From JBDIVL01 sp039794405 (lineage in GTDB: Bacteria > Planctomycetota > Brocadiia > Brocadiales > Brocadiaceae): a stretch of 64,000 bases of DNA. The notes below the pieces were generated by a model. That model did not search any database and had not been told where the DNA came from. It saw nothing but the letters and a program-made list of their open reading frames with translations. The translations under genes and the position numbers were made by a program. Below, piece by piece: positions 53,757-61,879 of the stretch; positions within the stretch are counted from its first letter, which is position 1, and every line of letters begins with the position of its first letter. Where the stretch lies: positions 1 to 64,000 of the forward strand of contig JBDIVL010000004.1 of the NCBI GenBank assembly GCA_039794405.1, written 5' to 3'.

Positions 53757-53880
53757 TTTAAAAGTTGCCAGTATTGTATAAGCAGTCAGCTTGCAGTTTC
53801 TGTACGATTGCTGATAGCTGACTGCTGACGGCTTATGAATATTTCATCGGTCTGAGGCTGCGCCTCGCTAGTTAACCAGT
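53757..53880 (-). repeat. Family C repeat, copy 2, upstream of the P460 gene
   Basis: On the minus strand: ACTAGCGAGGCGCAGCCTC, AGACCGAT, GCAGTCAGCTATCAGCAATC, GCAAGCTGACTGC and ACTTTTAAAACTT, ending about 20 bases before the P460 ATG. Its other end supplies the stop codon of the kinase-like gene (53868-53870). Confidence 0.7.
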
Positions 53881-55268
53881 AAAAGTTGTTTTATAATGTG
53901 TGTATTGACTGATCTATTCTTTTCTCTTGGAAATCTATTTATACGAAAAGAATTATAATTCCCCAGATAACACACAAAGGTATTGTTATTATCCTTCCTG
54001 ATAAGGATATCATGAGAACTCAAGGCTTTACTAAAGATACCAAAGGATGAAACATGTTCTACAAACCTGATAAGGGCAAAATAGAGATCATTGTTTGAGT
54101 GTACATAGGCATATTGATCCAGAGGAATGCAATTATCTGGCATTTGTGAGATAAGAAACCATTCTTTCTGCTTGCCGGGAAAACATCTTTCAAAAATGCC
54201 AACAGGAACCGGTATATCAATCATTAATGCAAATAATGCATTTGCATTCTTCCAAGTTTGGATTATTGTGCTATAATTGCATTTCGTGGAGGCTTGAGGC
54301 AAGAAACGTAATATTCGGAATTGGTTTATATAAAGAATATCTTGAGTCATTTTCTCTATAGTATCAAACAGCATAGTATATGTTTCCGGGTGGTAACTCT
54401 TCCTGTAGTAACCATAAAATTTAGTATTTTTAAGGATGCCGAATTTTCGATTTTCCTGCATGCATTGTCTTTGAAATTTTTGTGCATCTTTTTTTTGTAT
54501 ATAAACAGTTACCCATTCAATTTGCTTACCTAGTTTTTTACAATATCCAAAGTTACCTCCCGTATAGGAAAGGAGGAATCTGAGCCGGTCCGTATGTTTA
54601 AAAAGCCTTCTTGCCCGATTTAGCTTAGCGAGATACCAGATGCAATGCTTTTCGCTTAAGGATTTTCCTTGTATCGATACCCTCTCAAAATCAATTAAGA
54701 TAATTCTTCTTTCTCCGTCTTCATCAGAATAGACCAAAAAATTATCAAGTGAGAAATCATCTTGTTTTATGCCTGTATCATGGATATTTTTTGCGATTTT
54801 CCCAAATTTTTCTAAAATATCTTTTCTCTCTTTATAAGAAGGATTGCTTTTAAAATATTCTCTTGTTGTGCGGGAATTTCTGATCTTTTTTATGATTAAA
54901 TAAGATTCTTTATTAAAAAAGTGTTTTCGCTCCCCAAAAGCAACAGGCACCTCAACGGGAACACCTTTCATTGCAGCAATGTAGGTTGTATGAAATTCCC
55001 TGAATGCCTTGGTATGTTTAAAGAGATATTTTATCTTTTGAAATAAACGGGGATATTTATATATTTTAACAAGATAAGTCTGGACCTTATTTGCATGGGT
55101 AACTTCGAATTCTCCCAGGACCTTATAACGGTCTTTTCTTATGATGCTGAGTATGGAATTAGCGGGATTTTCTTTAATGTGTTCGAGATATGGAATAAGA
55201 ATTGTTTGCTGGCTTTGAAGAATCCATCGAGTATGACCTATCGTATTCGATATATATCCTTTAAACAT
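53868..55268 (-). CDS. LPS-kinase-like protein (WaaP/KdkA type) with a second degenerate kinase-like half
   Basis: 466 residues. N-terminal half has the Kdo/heptose kinase layout: invariant Lys in YLVKIYKYP, FREFHTTYIAAMKGVPV, catalytic loop DDFSLDNFLV and IILIDFERVS in place of DFG. The C-terminal half (about 310-466) repeats the pattern faintly: PVPVGIFE, FLISQMPDN, SSHDILI and CYLGNYNSF. The last residues LLLVN and the stop come from a family C repeat, so the original end may be lost. Its neighbours are a SPASM radical SAM enzyme and a GT2 glycosyltransferase, all on the minus strand; together they point to lipid A/core or surface glycan assembly. Confidence 0.75.
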   Translation of the reverse strand: MFKGYISNTIGHTRWILQSQQTILIPYLEHIKENPANSILSIIRKDRYKVLGEFEVTHANKVQTYLVKIYKYPRLFQKIKYLFKHTKAFREFHTTYIAAMKGVPVEVPVAFGERKHFFNKESYLIIKKIRNSRTTREYFKSNPSYKERKDILEKFGKIAKNIHDTGIKQDDFSLDNFLVYSDEDGERRIILIDFERVSIQGKSLSEKHCIWYLAKLNRARRLFKHTDRLRFLLSYTGGNFGYCKKLGKQIEWVTVYIQKKDAQKFQRQCMQENRKFGILKNTKFYGYYRKSYHPETYTMLFDTIEKMTQDILYINQFRILRFLPQASTKCNYSTIIQTWKNANALFALMIDIPVPVGIFERCFPGKQKEWFLISQMPDNCIPLDQYAYVHSNNDLYFALIRFVEHVSSFGIFSKALSSHDILIRKDNNNTFVCYLGNYNSFRINRFPREKNRSVNTHIIKQLLLVN

Positions 55269-55349
55269 TTTCCACTTATCAGCATAATAGAAGAGAGTTA
55301 TTTGTAGGGGTGAAGTATGCGTCGATTTAGTTTTGTATCTTCCTATTCC

Positions 55350-56348
55350 CTAATCCCCGTGCAGATATCCGTTGGTTTTACATATATGGCAGATGGTCTT
55401 TCTATCATTTTTCATTCCTAATATCTCTTTCCGGGCTGCATGGTACATTTCATTATTCCATATTTCCTTGAAAGAGCTTTCCAGGATATTTCCAAATGCA
55501 TATTTTTCACTATATACCGCACAACAGGGTAGTACGCTGCCATCCCAGTTAATCATTGTTTCTGTCCACGGAAGCATACAGCCTATTCGCTTATGCCGCT
55601 TTGTGGAAATGACCGTATACTGAGGATTTTCTGGTATCCATGCCTTATCTCTTTCGAGCGCCATTTGCGCTGTCTCAAAGACTTCCTTTCCCATATCAGG
55701 TCTCATTTTAGATATTTTTATTTTGATACCAATTTTTCTGGCCAATTCCTGCGCCTTGCTAATTTCATGCTCGTTATGCCGGAAGACATGGAACAACCAT
55801 ATAAGCTTGGTGTGGCAATCCGACATCCCTTGTTTCTTTTGAACGAGTCTTTTCATATTATCCATAACTAATTCAAAATCACCGCCTGCATGATATTGTA
55901 AGTATGTCTCAGGACTTACTCCGTTACAGGAAATATAAATCCTCTCCAATCCAGATTTCAGTAAATCCTCTAGTTGGTTATCTTCCACTTTTATAGAAAG
56001 ATTTGTGCTGATTTTTATATCGATACCTCGTTCTTTTACATATTGGACCATTCTCAGTAATTCTTTATTGAGCAGTGGCTCTCCCCAGTTATAGAGACGG
56101 ATCAACGTAAGATTTTCGCCTAGTTCGTCGACAACTTTTTTAAGGACATCGAAAGAGATAAATCCCTTTTGTGCCGTATTGTCCTGCCGCCCTGTAGGGC
56201 ACAAAGGGCAACGTAAATTGCATAAGTTCCCGGACTCTATGGATATTTTTGAAGGATAATACGGAAGGTATGTTTTTTTAAGAAATGCGTAGATATAAGG
56301 TACGATTGAATTGTATACCTTTTTAATTACTAATCTTTTTTTTATCAT
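55350..56348 (-). CDS. Radical SAM/SPASM protein
   Basis: 332 residues. CNLRCPLC (Cys43, 47, 50) for the SAM cluster, then YNWGEPLLN, STNLSI and YISCNGVSPETY. C-terminal SPASM: CMLPWTETMINWDGSVLPCC, YAFGNI and CHICKTNG. SPASM enzymes modify peptides or, in glycan clusters, sugars or lipids. It overlaps the glycosyltransferase gene by 26 bases, so the two are cotranscribed. Confidence 0.87.
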   Translation of the reverse strand: MIKKRLVIKKVYNSIVPYIYAFLKKTYLPYYPSKISIESGNLCNLRCPLCPTGRQDNTAQKGFISFDVLKKVVDELGENLTLIRLYNWGEPLLNKELLRMVQYVKERGIDIKISTNLSIKVEDNQLEDLLKSGLERIYISCNGVSPETYLQYHAGGDFELVMDNMKRLVQKKQGMSDCHTKLIWLFHVFRHNEHEISKAQELARKIGIKIKISKMRPDMGKEVFETAQMALERDKAWIPENPQYTVISTKRHKRIGCMLPWTETMINWDGSVLPCCAVYSEKYAFGNILESSFKEIWNNEMYHAARKEILGMKNDRKTICHICKTNGYLHGD

Positions 56349-57102
56349 TATCCTGCACCCGTTCCCAAAGCTTTACATACTTCACGAAAATGTAGAAGGC
56401 ATTAGAAACTGCCAGGATAAATCCTGGTAAGCCATCTAAAAACCCCATCTTTATAATATATACCCTGATAAATTTGTACAGAGGTCTGAAGATCAATTGG
56501 GATAAGTGAAAACCTTTACCTTTTTCTATAATAATATCGGCAAAGATATTTGAATAGTTATCTATTGTCCTCAGTTGATGAGAGAAGTTTTTATAGTTGA
56601 AATGGTAAATATTATGTTTCATGTACCTGGTTTTTCCATTTACCAATACTCGTCCATGCGGGTTCGTACCCTTCCACTGTCCATGATCTTTCCTAAATAA
56701 GCGTAACTGGTAATCAGGATACCAGTCTCCATGATAAATCCATCGCTTAAGATAGAAGCTAAGTCTGGGAAAAAAGAATCCCTGTGTATCACTCGGATTA
56801 CGAATAGCATCTTGAATTTCCATGGTAAGCTCTGGTGATAGTCTTTCATCTGCATCTAAAGAAAGGATCCAATCATTCCTTGCCAAACTTATAGCATAGT
56901 TTTTTTGATCGATATTACCCGGCCATGGATGTTGATAAACCCGGTCAGTATACTCCCTGCAAATATCAACCGTTTTATCCGTACTGAACGAATCAACCAC
57001 AATAATTTCATCTACCCACTTCAGACTTTCAAGACAATCACGGATGCGAGATTCTTCATTCAGGGTGATGATGCAGGCCGAGATAGAAGGTTTTTGGTTC
57101 AT
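56323..57102 (-). CDS. GT2-family glycosyltransferase (WaaE/KdtX-like)
   Basis: 259 residues. ISACIITLNEESRIRDCLES, VVDSFSTDKT, SLDADERLSPEL (DxD) and LRLFRKDHGQWKG are typical of the GT2 enzymes that add glucose to inner-core heptose. A C-terminal hydrophobic segment (GFLDGLPGFILAVSNAFYIF) binds the membrane. Upstream lies the 42-base element shared with the DUF4878 gene. Confidence 0.88.
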   Translation of the reverse strand: MNQKPSISACIITLNEESRIRDCLESLKWVDEIIVVDSFSTDKTVDICREYTDRVYQHPWPGNIDQKNYAISLARNDWILSLDADERLSPELTMEIQDAIRNPSDTQGFFFPRLSFYLKRWIYHGDWYPDYQLRLFRKDHGQWKGTNPHGRVLVNGKTRYMKHNIYHFNYKNFSHQLRTIDNYSNIFADIIIEKGKGFHLSQLIFRPLYKFIRVYIIKMGFLDGLPGFILAVSNAFYIFVKYVKLWERVQDNDKKKISN

Positions 57103-57126
57103 AACAGGGCTGGTAATTATTTGTTA

Positions 57127-57168
57127 TTAAATACTTTCTATGCGATTTATCTTCACAAATGAATCAAG
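57127..57168 (-). promoter_or_regulatory. 42-base upstream element, second copy
   Basis: Exact complement of 28495-28536, ending 24 bases before the glycosyltransferase ATG. Preceded by the end of a family C repeat. Confidence 0.75.
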
Positions 57169-57240
57169 TCTTAAAATAACCAGTGTGTAAGCAGTCAGCC
57201 TGCATCTTCTTCCCAACTGCTGATGGTTGACTGCTGAAAT
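57169..57240 (-). repeat. Family C repeat, copy 3
   Basis: Minus strand: CAGCAGTCAACCATCAGCAG, GCAGGCTGACTGC, ACTGGTTATTTTAAGACTTG. It lacks the ACTAGCGAGGC end. Confidence 0.6.
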
Positions 57241-57247
57241 CGGATAT

Positions 57248-57325
57248 GTAGGGTGGGGCATTGCCCGCCGAAAGATAAGCAATGTGGGAGGGTGCGCGAT
57301 GTTTGGTGGGCAATGCCCACCCTAC
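57248..57325. repeat. GTAGGGTGGG palindromic repeat
   Basis: GTAGGGTGGGGCATTGCCC (57248-57266) and GGTGGGCAATGCCCACCCTA (57305-57324) face each other, with 38 bases between. A widespread kind of intergenic repeat. Confidence 0.65.
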
Positions 57326-57389
57326 CCGAAGAACTTGTCCTTAGTATTTCAGATACCTTAGTAACGAAAATGGCAGCCGGAGGCCTAAT

Positions 57390-59906
57390 CTATACTTCTG
57401 GCTCCGGTTGCGTGCTATCCTCTGCCATATCTTCCTCATCTGCTGTTCCGGCAGGGATTTTTTCTGTACATTCCTCGTCTTTTGATTCTTCCGGTATAAC
57501 ACGTGCAACAGATACCAGCTTATCTTCCTCTTCTACAGAAAAGAGTTTTACCCCTTGTGTATTCCTGCCTATGGAACGGATGGTATTTACTGATGTACGG
57601 ATAACCATACCTTTTGCGGTAATCATTATTAATTCGTCCTCATCTCTGACATCGATCAATGCTACAACATTTCCGTTTCTATCGGTAGTTTTAATATTGA
57701 TAACCCCTTGTCCGCCTCTATGATGAGCCGGATATTCCGCAAAATCCGTACGTTTTCCAAAACCATTCTCACAAACGGTCAGCAAAGAGGCATTTTCGTC
57801 TACAATGACAATACCCTTTACCTTATCGTTGTCCTTGAGGGTAATTCCCTTTACCCCGTGTGTTACACGTCCCATTGTCCTGACATCTTCTTCAGAAAAA
57901 CGCATGGCCTTTCCTTGCTCGGTACCGAGGATGATATCCTGTTTACCATTCGTTAATTTAACGCCAATCAGCTTGTCTCCGTCATCCAGGTTGATAGCAA
58001 TAATACCACCCTTTTTTGGATTGCCATAAGCACAGAGCGGTGTCTTTTTAATAATTCCATTACTTGTTGCCATGACCAACTGCCGTTCATCGAATACCCG
58101 TACAGGAATAAGAGACGTTACATTTTCTCCTTCCTTTATTTCCAGCAAATTAATGATTGCCCGTCCTTTCGACGTCCTGCCCATTTGCGGGATATCGTAA
58201 ACCTTTTGCCAGTAAACCCGGCCCTGATCAGTAAAAAACAGGATGTAATCATGGGTGGATGCCACAAAGAGATGCTCTATGAAATCTCCTTCCTTCATGT
58301 CAGCACCTGAAACGCCCTTACCTCCCCGGTGTTGTTTTCGATATGATGTAAGCGGCAGACGCTTGATATATCCTTCGTGACTGATAATAACGACGACGTT
58401 CTCTTCTGCAATCAGATCTTCCAGATCCAGTTCAGTAACGGCATCGACAATTTCGGTACGGCGCTTATCGCCAAAACGGTTCTCAATCTCTTTGATGTCT
58501 TTTTTAATAATATTTAATACCAGTTTCTCACTGGCAAGGATTGCCTGATATTCTTTAATATCAGCGCATAGCTTTTTATACTCTTCCTCAATCTTTTCTT
58601 GCTCAAGACCAGTCAATCTCTGGAGTCTCATATCCAGGATGGCGTTCGCTTGGGCCTCGGTGAGAGAAAACTGACCCATGAGCCTCTGGCGTGCATGTTC
58701 AACCGAATCTGAGGTTTTAATTAACTGAATAATCTCATCTATGTTTTGAAGTGCAATCCTCAAACCTTCCAGGATATGTGCCCTTGCCTGTGCTTTTTCC
58801 AGTAAATATTTTGTTCTGCGCTGAATAATAATCTTTCGGTGTTCGATATAGTAAACCAACATCTCTTTCAGATTAAGCGTTACGGGTCGATTATTAACCA
58901 GGGCAATCATGATGATACTGAAAGTATCCTGAAGTTTCGTATGTTTATAAAGCTGGTTTAAAACAACCTCTTCCTCTTCTCCCTTCTTCAAATCGATAAC
59001 CAGGCGGCTTCCTTCACGATCACTTTCATTACGGATATCCGAAATGCCTTTGATCTGCTCTTCCCGAACCAACTCGGCAATTCGTTCCAGAATGTTATCT
59101 CTATTAAGCTGGTAGGGTATTTCGGTTACTACAATACTCTTCTTTCCACTTTTGCTTGTCTCAATGTGCGCCCGGGCCCGTACGGTAATTGTTCCACGGC
59201 CTGTTCGATACCCTTCCTTAATCCCTGCCGTACCACAAATGAGGGCACCTGTAGGGAAATCAGGTCCTTTGATAACCTCTATTAATTCATCAACGGTTAC
59301 ATCGGGATTGTCAATAACAAGGGTGATCCCTTCGCAAATTTCGGTAACATTATGCGGTGGAATACTCGTGGCCATGCCGACTGCAATACCCGAGCAACCG
59401 TTGCAGAGCAGATTGGGAAATTTTGAGGGAAGTACGACTGGCTCTGTCCGGGTATCATCATAATTCGGTACATAGTTAACGGTATCCTTCTCCAAATCTT
59501 CCATAATAATCATCGTTGCTTCAGTCATGCGGGCTTCTGTATAACGCATGGCTGCAGGCGGGTCACCGTCAATAGAACCAAAGTTCCCCTGTCCCTGTAT
59601 CAGAGGATATCGATAATTAAAATCCTGCGCCATACGGACAAGGGTCGGATAGACTACCTGCTCGCCGTGGGGGTGGTAGTTACCTGTTGTATCACCGGCG
59701 ATCTTGGCACATTTTCTGAATTTTGAACGAGGACCTAGACCAAGGTCATTCATGGCAACGAGGATACGTCTTTGTGACGGCTTTAGTCCGTCCCTTACGT
59801 CCGGGAGTGCCCGGCTCATAATCACGCTCATGGCATAATTCAGATACGAGTCCTTCATTTCTTCTTCTATGAATAACTCTTTTATATTTTCTCTTCTTTC
59901 AACCAT
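57390..59906 (-). CDS. gyrA: DNA gyrase subunit A
   Basis: 838 residues. Cleaves and rejoins DNA during supercoiling. SYLNYAMSVIMSRALPDVRD at the N terminus, the QRDR HPHGEQVVYPTLVRMAQ, the catalytic Tyr in AMRYTEARM, then the coiled coil and six beta-pinwheel blades with the GyrA box QHRGGKG. The QRDR has Gln83 and Pro87 (E. coli numbering) where sensitive species have Ser and Asp. The tail is acidic. It overlaps the MBL gene by 8 bases; AGAGGTA precedes ATG 59906. Confidence 0.97.
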   Translation of the reverse strand: MVERRENIKELFIEEEMKDSYLNYAMSVIMSRALPDVRDGLKPSQRRILVAMNDLGLGPRSKFRKCAKIAGDTTGNYHPHGEQVVYPTLVRMAQDFNYRYPLIQGQGNFGSIDGDPPAAMRYTEARMTEATMIIMEDLEKDTVNYVPNYDDTRTEPVVLPSKFPNLLCNGCSGIAVGMATSIPPHNVTEICEGITLVIDNPDVTVDELIEVIKGPDFPTGALICGTAGIKEGYRTGRGTITVRARAHIETSKSGKKSIVVTEIPYQLNRDNILERIAELVREEQIKGISDIRNESDREGSRLVIDLKKGEEEEVVLNQLYKHTKLQDTFSIIMIALVNNRPVTLNLKEMLVYYIEHRKIIIQRRTKYLLEKAQARAHILEGLRIALQNIDEIIQLIKTSDSVEHARQRLMGQFSLTEAQANAILDMRLQRLTGLEQEKIEEEYKKLCADIKEYQAILASEKLVLNIIKKDIKEIENRFGDKRRTEIVDAVTELDLEDLIAEENVVVIISHEGYIKRLPLTSYRKQHRGGKGVSGADMKEGDFIEHLFVASTHDYILFFTDQGRVYWQKVYDIPQMGRTSKGRAIINLLEIKEGENVTSLIPVRVFDERQLVMATSNGIIKKTPLCAYGNPKKGGIIAINLDDGDKLIGVKLTNGKQDIILGTEQGKAMRFSEEDVRTMGRVTHGVKGITLKDNDKVKGIVIVDENASLLTVCENGFGKRTDFAEYPAHHRGGQGVINIKTTDRNGNVVALIDVRDEDELIMITAKGMVIRTSVNTIRSIGRNTQGVKLFSVEEEDKLVSVARVIPEESKDEECTEKIPAGTADEEDMAEDSTQPEPEV

Positions 59907-60582
59907 GTATAGTTACCTCTGTGATAAACGGGTTTTTCTTCTTTTCGTGTGCAATAGTCGTTGACGGGCCGTGACCAGGATACACAACCGTTTTCTCATC
60001 TAGTACAAACAACCGCTCCTTGATAGATCGAATGAGTTTCTCTTGATTACAACCAGGAAAGTCTGTACGGCCGATACCTTCCTTGAAAAGACTATCTCCG
60101 GAAAATAGTACAGGCAATTCCCCATTTTCAATATTTTTATGATAAAGACATATCCCGCCGGGTGTGTGTCCAGGGGTATGAATTACTTCAAAGGTATCTC
60201 GGTCGATGGTTATTTTGTCTCCATCTTTCAGTAATTGGTCCGCAGAAGGAGACCGAACTGTTGCACCACCATAGAAGGCGGCAAGGATAGAAAGATTTTT
60301 CGCAGGATAGGGCAGCATATCCTGATCTTCTTCATGCACACAGATCTGAATATCAGGAAAGGCCTTCTTAAGACCGGCATTAGCACCGATGTGATCTCCG
60401 TGACCATGGGTAATTACAATAATTTTAGGAGTTAAATGTCTTTCCTCCAGAAAGGCAATAAGCGTTTTTGCATCTGCTCCCGGGTCAATGATCATAGCAT
60501 CGGGTGCGGTTTTGCCCGTCACTATATAGCAACATACCTTTAAAGGTCCTACGGGTATTTTCTGTATAAACATACTTCCCAT
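59899..60582 (-). CDS. Metallo-beta-lactamase-fold hydrolase (glyoxalase II-like)
   Basis: 227 residues. HGHGDHIG metal motif (about 59-66), TPGHTPGG, FSGDSLFKEGIGRTD and YPGHGPST are complete. Probably a thioester hydrolase of the YcbL/GloB group. Its ATG overlaps the stop of the previous gene (TAAATG), so translation is coupled. Confidence 0.87.
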   Translation of the reverse strand: MGSMFIQKIPVGPLKVCCYIVTGKTAPDAMIIDPGADAKTLIAFLEERHLTPKIIVITHGHGDHIGANAGLKKAFPDIQICVHEEDQDMLPYPAKNLSILAAFYGGATVRSPSADQLLKDGDKITIDRDTFEVIHTPGHTPGGICLYHKNIENGELPVLFSGDSLFKEGIGRTDFPGCNQEKLIRSIKERLFVLDEKTVVYPGHGPSTTIAHEKKKNPFITEVTIHG

Positions 60583-61773
60583 TTACTTCTTTTGTAAGTA
60601 ATTTCCAATTAATTCTTTCAGTTCACATGGTCCCTGATTATCCAATAATCCGATAATCTTCCGTTCCCTTTCTGCGTTTTCTACAGCATCGGAGGCATGT
60701 GCTGCATTTTTCATAATATCTTCGCCATAAATTCTCCGTACTTTGCCTGGCTCACCCTTTTTCGAATCGGTAGGGCCCAGGATATTTCTAATCTTACGAA
60801 TTGCATCAGGACCCCGGTATAAGAGGGCAAGGCAGCGTGCTGTCCCCGGTTTTTTCTTATCGGCTGAATTTACTTTTTCAGGGTCTAGTCCTGTCATATA
60901 TTGTATAATCTTATTAAATTCATGCATAGCATTCATGTCCTTTAGTTGTTCTGATAATTGCTGTGCATGATTGTTAATAATGGTATCCGGCACTCCGAAG
61001 GTAAAGAGTGTCTGGAAATCTTCTTTCAGTCTTCCGGCTATCTTTTCAGGTTTAGGTTTTAATTTTTCCCGAAATATATCTATTAAAGGTCCGTAAAATT
61101 CCTCTGCCTGGGCAATACTCATTCTCAAGAGTTTCATTCCAACTATATATAAACCGGTTCTTGAGAACATATCAATAATATTCCCTGGCAGTGGACTTTG
61201 TTCTTCAAAAGGTTTCAGGATGACTAAAGTCGTCTCAACCTTAGTTCCTTCAGGAAACTTAACAATATCTTCGAGAACTCCTCCATCCTTCGGCAAATAT
61301 TCTGCAAATAAGGCAAGTTGTTTGTTATTGGTAATGGAATCCATCGAGGATACAACTGCCGGTTCAAAGTATTCAACTTTACCATCAGAACTTTCTACAT
61401 AATCTCCAAAACTCCCCCGGATAGTATGTCCCTGGAAACTCGTAATAGGTCCAATAACGTCTTCTTTTAATTTTTCAATGGCATGGGGACCCTTGAAAAA
61501 AAGTAGCACCGTTCGGTTCGTTATACCAAATTTGTTTTCCCTGCGAAAGTTGCTGTTAATGTAGTTAATCATAACCTTTTTCCATGCGGGCTTAGTATCC
61601 TGCTCTTCAATAGTAGAGCAATATTTGTCAACAAAGGCGTCACTCGGTGCAAACATTGTCGCCCCAATAAACTCAAGATTTGCCAATGAAAGTAAACGAC
61701 CTAAGATACCACCGGTGCGACTTTTTAAAAGACTGTAGGGGGTAATTAACGCATATGTTAGTTCATCTGCCAT
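60583..61773 (-). CDS. Tandem nucleoside diphosphate kinase-like protein
   Basis: 396 residues from ATG 61773 (ten bases after GGAGAG; TTG 61791 is less likely). Two NDK-like domains: the first (YALITPYSLLKSRTGGILGR...LLFFKGPHAIEKLKEDVIGP) lacks the active His, its N-x2-H-G-S-D being lost. The second (TLVILKPFEEQSPLPGNIID...LLYRGPDAIRKIRNILGPTD) keeps it in NAAHASDAVENAERE. Both have insertions against the usual 140-residue NDK. Between dnaE and gyrA, so a role in nucleotide supply is plausible but unproven. Confidence 0.8.
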   Translation of the reverse strand: MADELTYALITPYSLLKSRTGGILGRLLSLANLEFIGATMFAPSDAFVDKYCSTIEEQDTKPAWKKVMINYINSNFRRENKFGITNRTVLLFFKGPHAIEKLKEDVIGPITSFQGHTIRGSFGDYVESSDGKVEYFEPAVVSSMDSITNNKQLALFAEYLPKDGGVLEDIVKFPEGTKVETTLVILKPFEEQSPLPGNIIDMFSRTGLYIVGMKLLRMSIAQAEEFYGPLIDIFREKLKPKPEKIAGRLKEDFQTLFTFGVPDTIINNHAQQLSEQLKDMNAMHEFNKIIQYMTGLDPEKVNSADKKKPGTARCLALLYRGPDAIRKIRNILGPTDSKKGEPGKVRRIYGEDIMKNAAHASDAVENAERERKIIGLLDNQGPCELKELIGNYLQKK

Positions 61774-61879
61774 AACTTTGTTTCTCTCCAAAAGCAGGTA
61801 ACAGACAATATATAAAATGAATATTTAAAACGTTAATTATATCACCAAAGGTGAAAAGGGTCAAATACTTTTAAATCAT

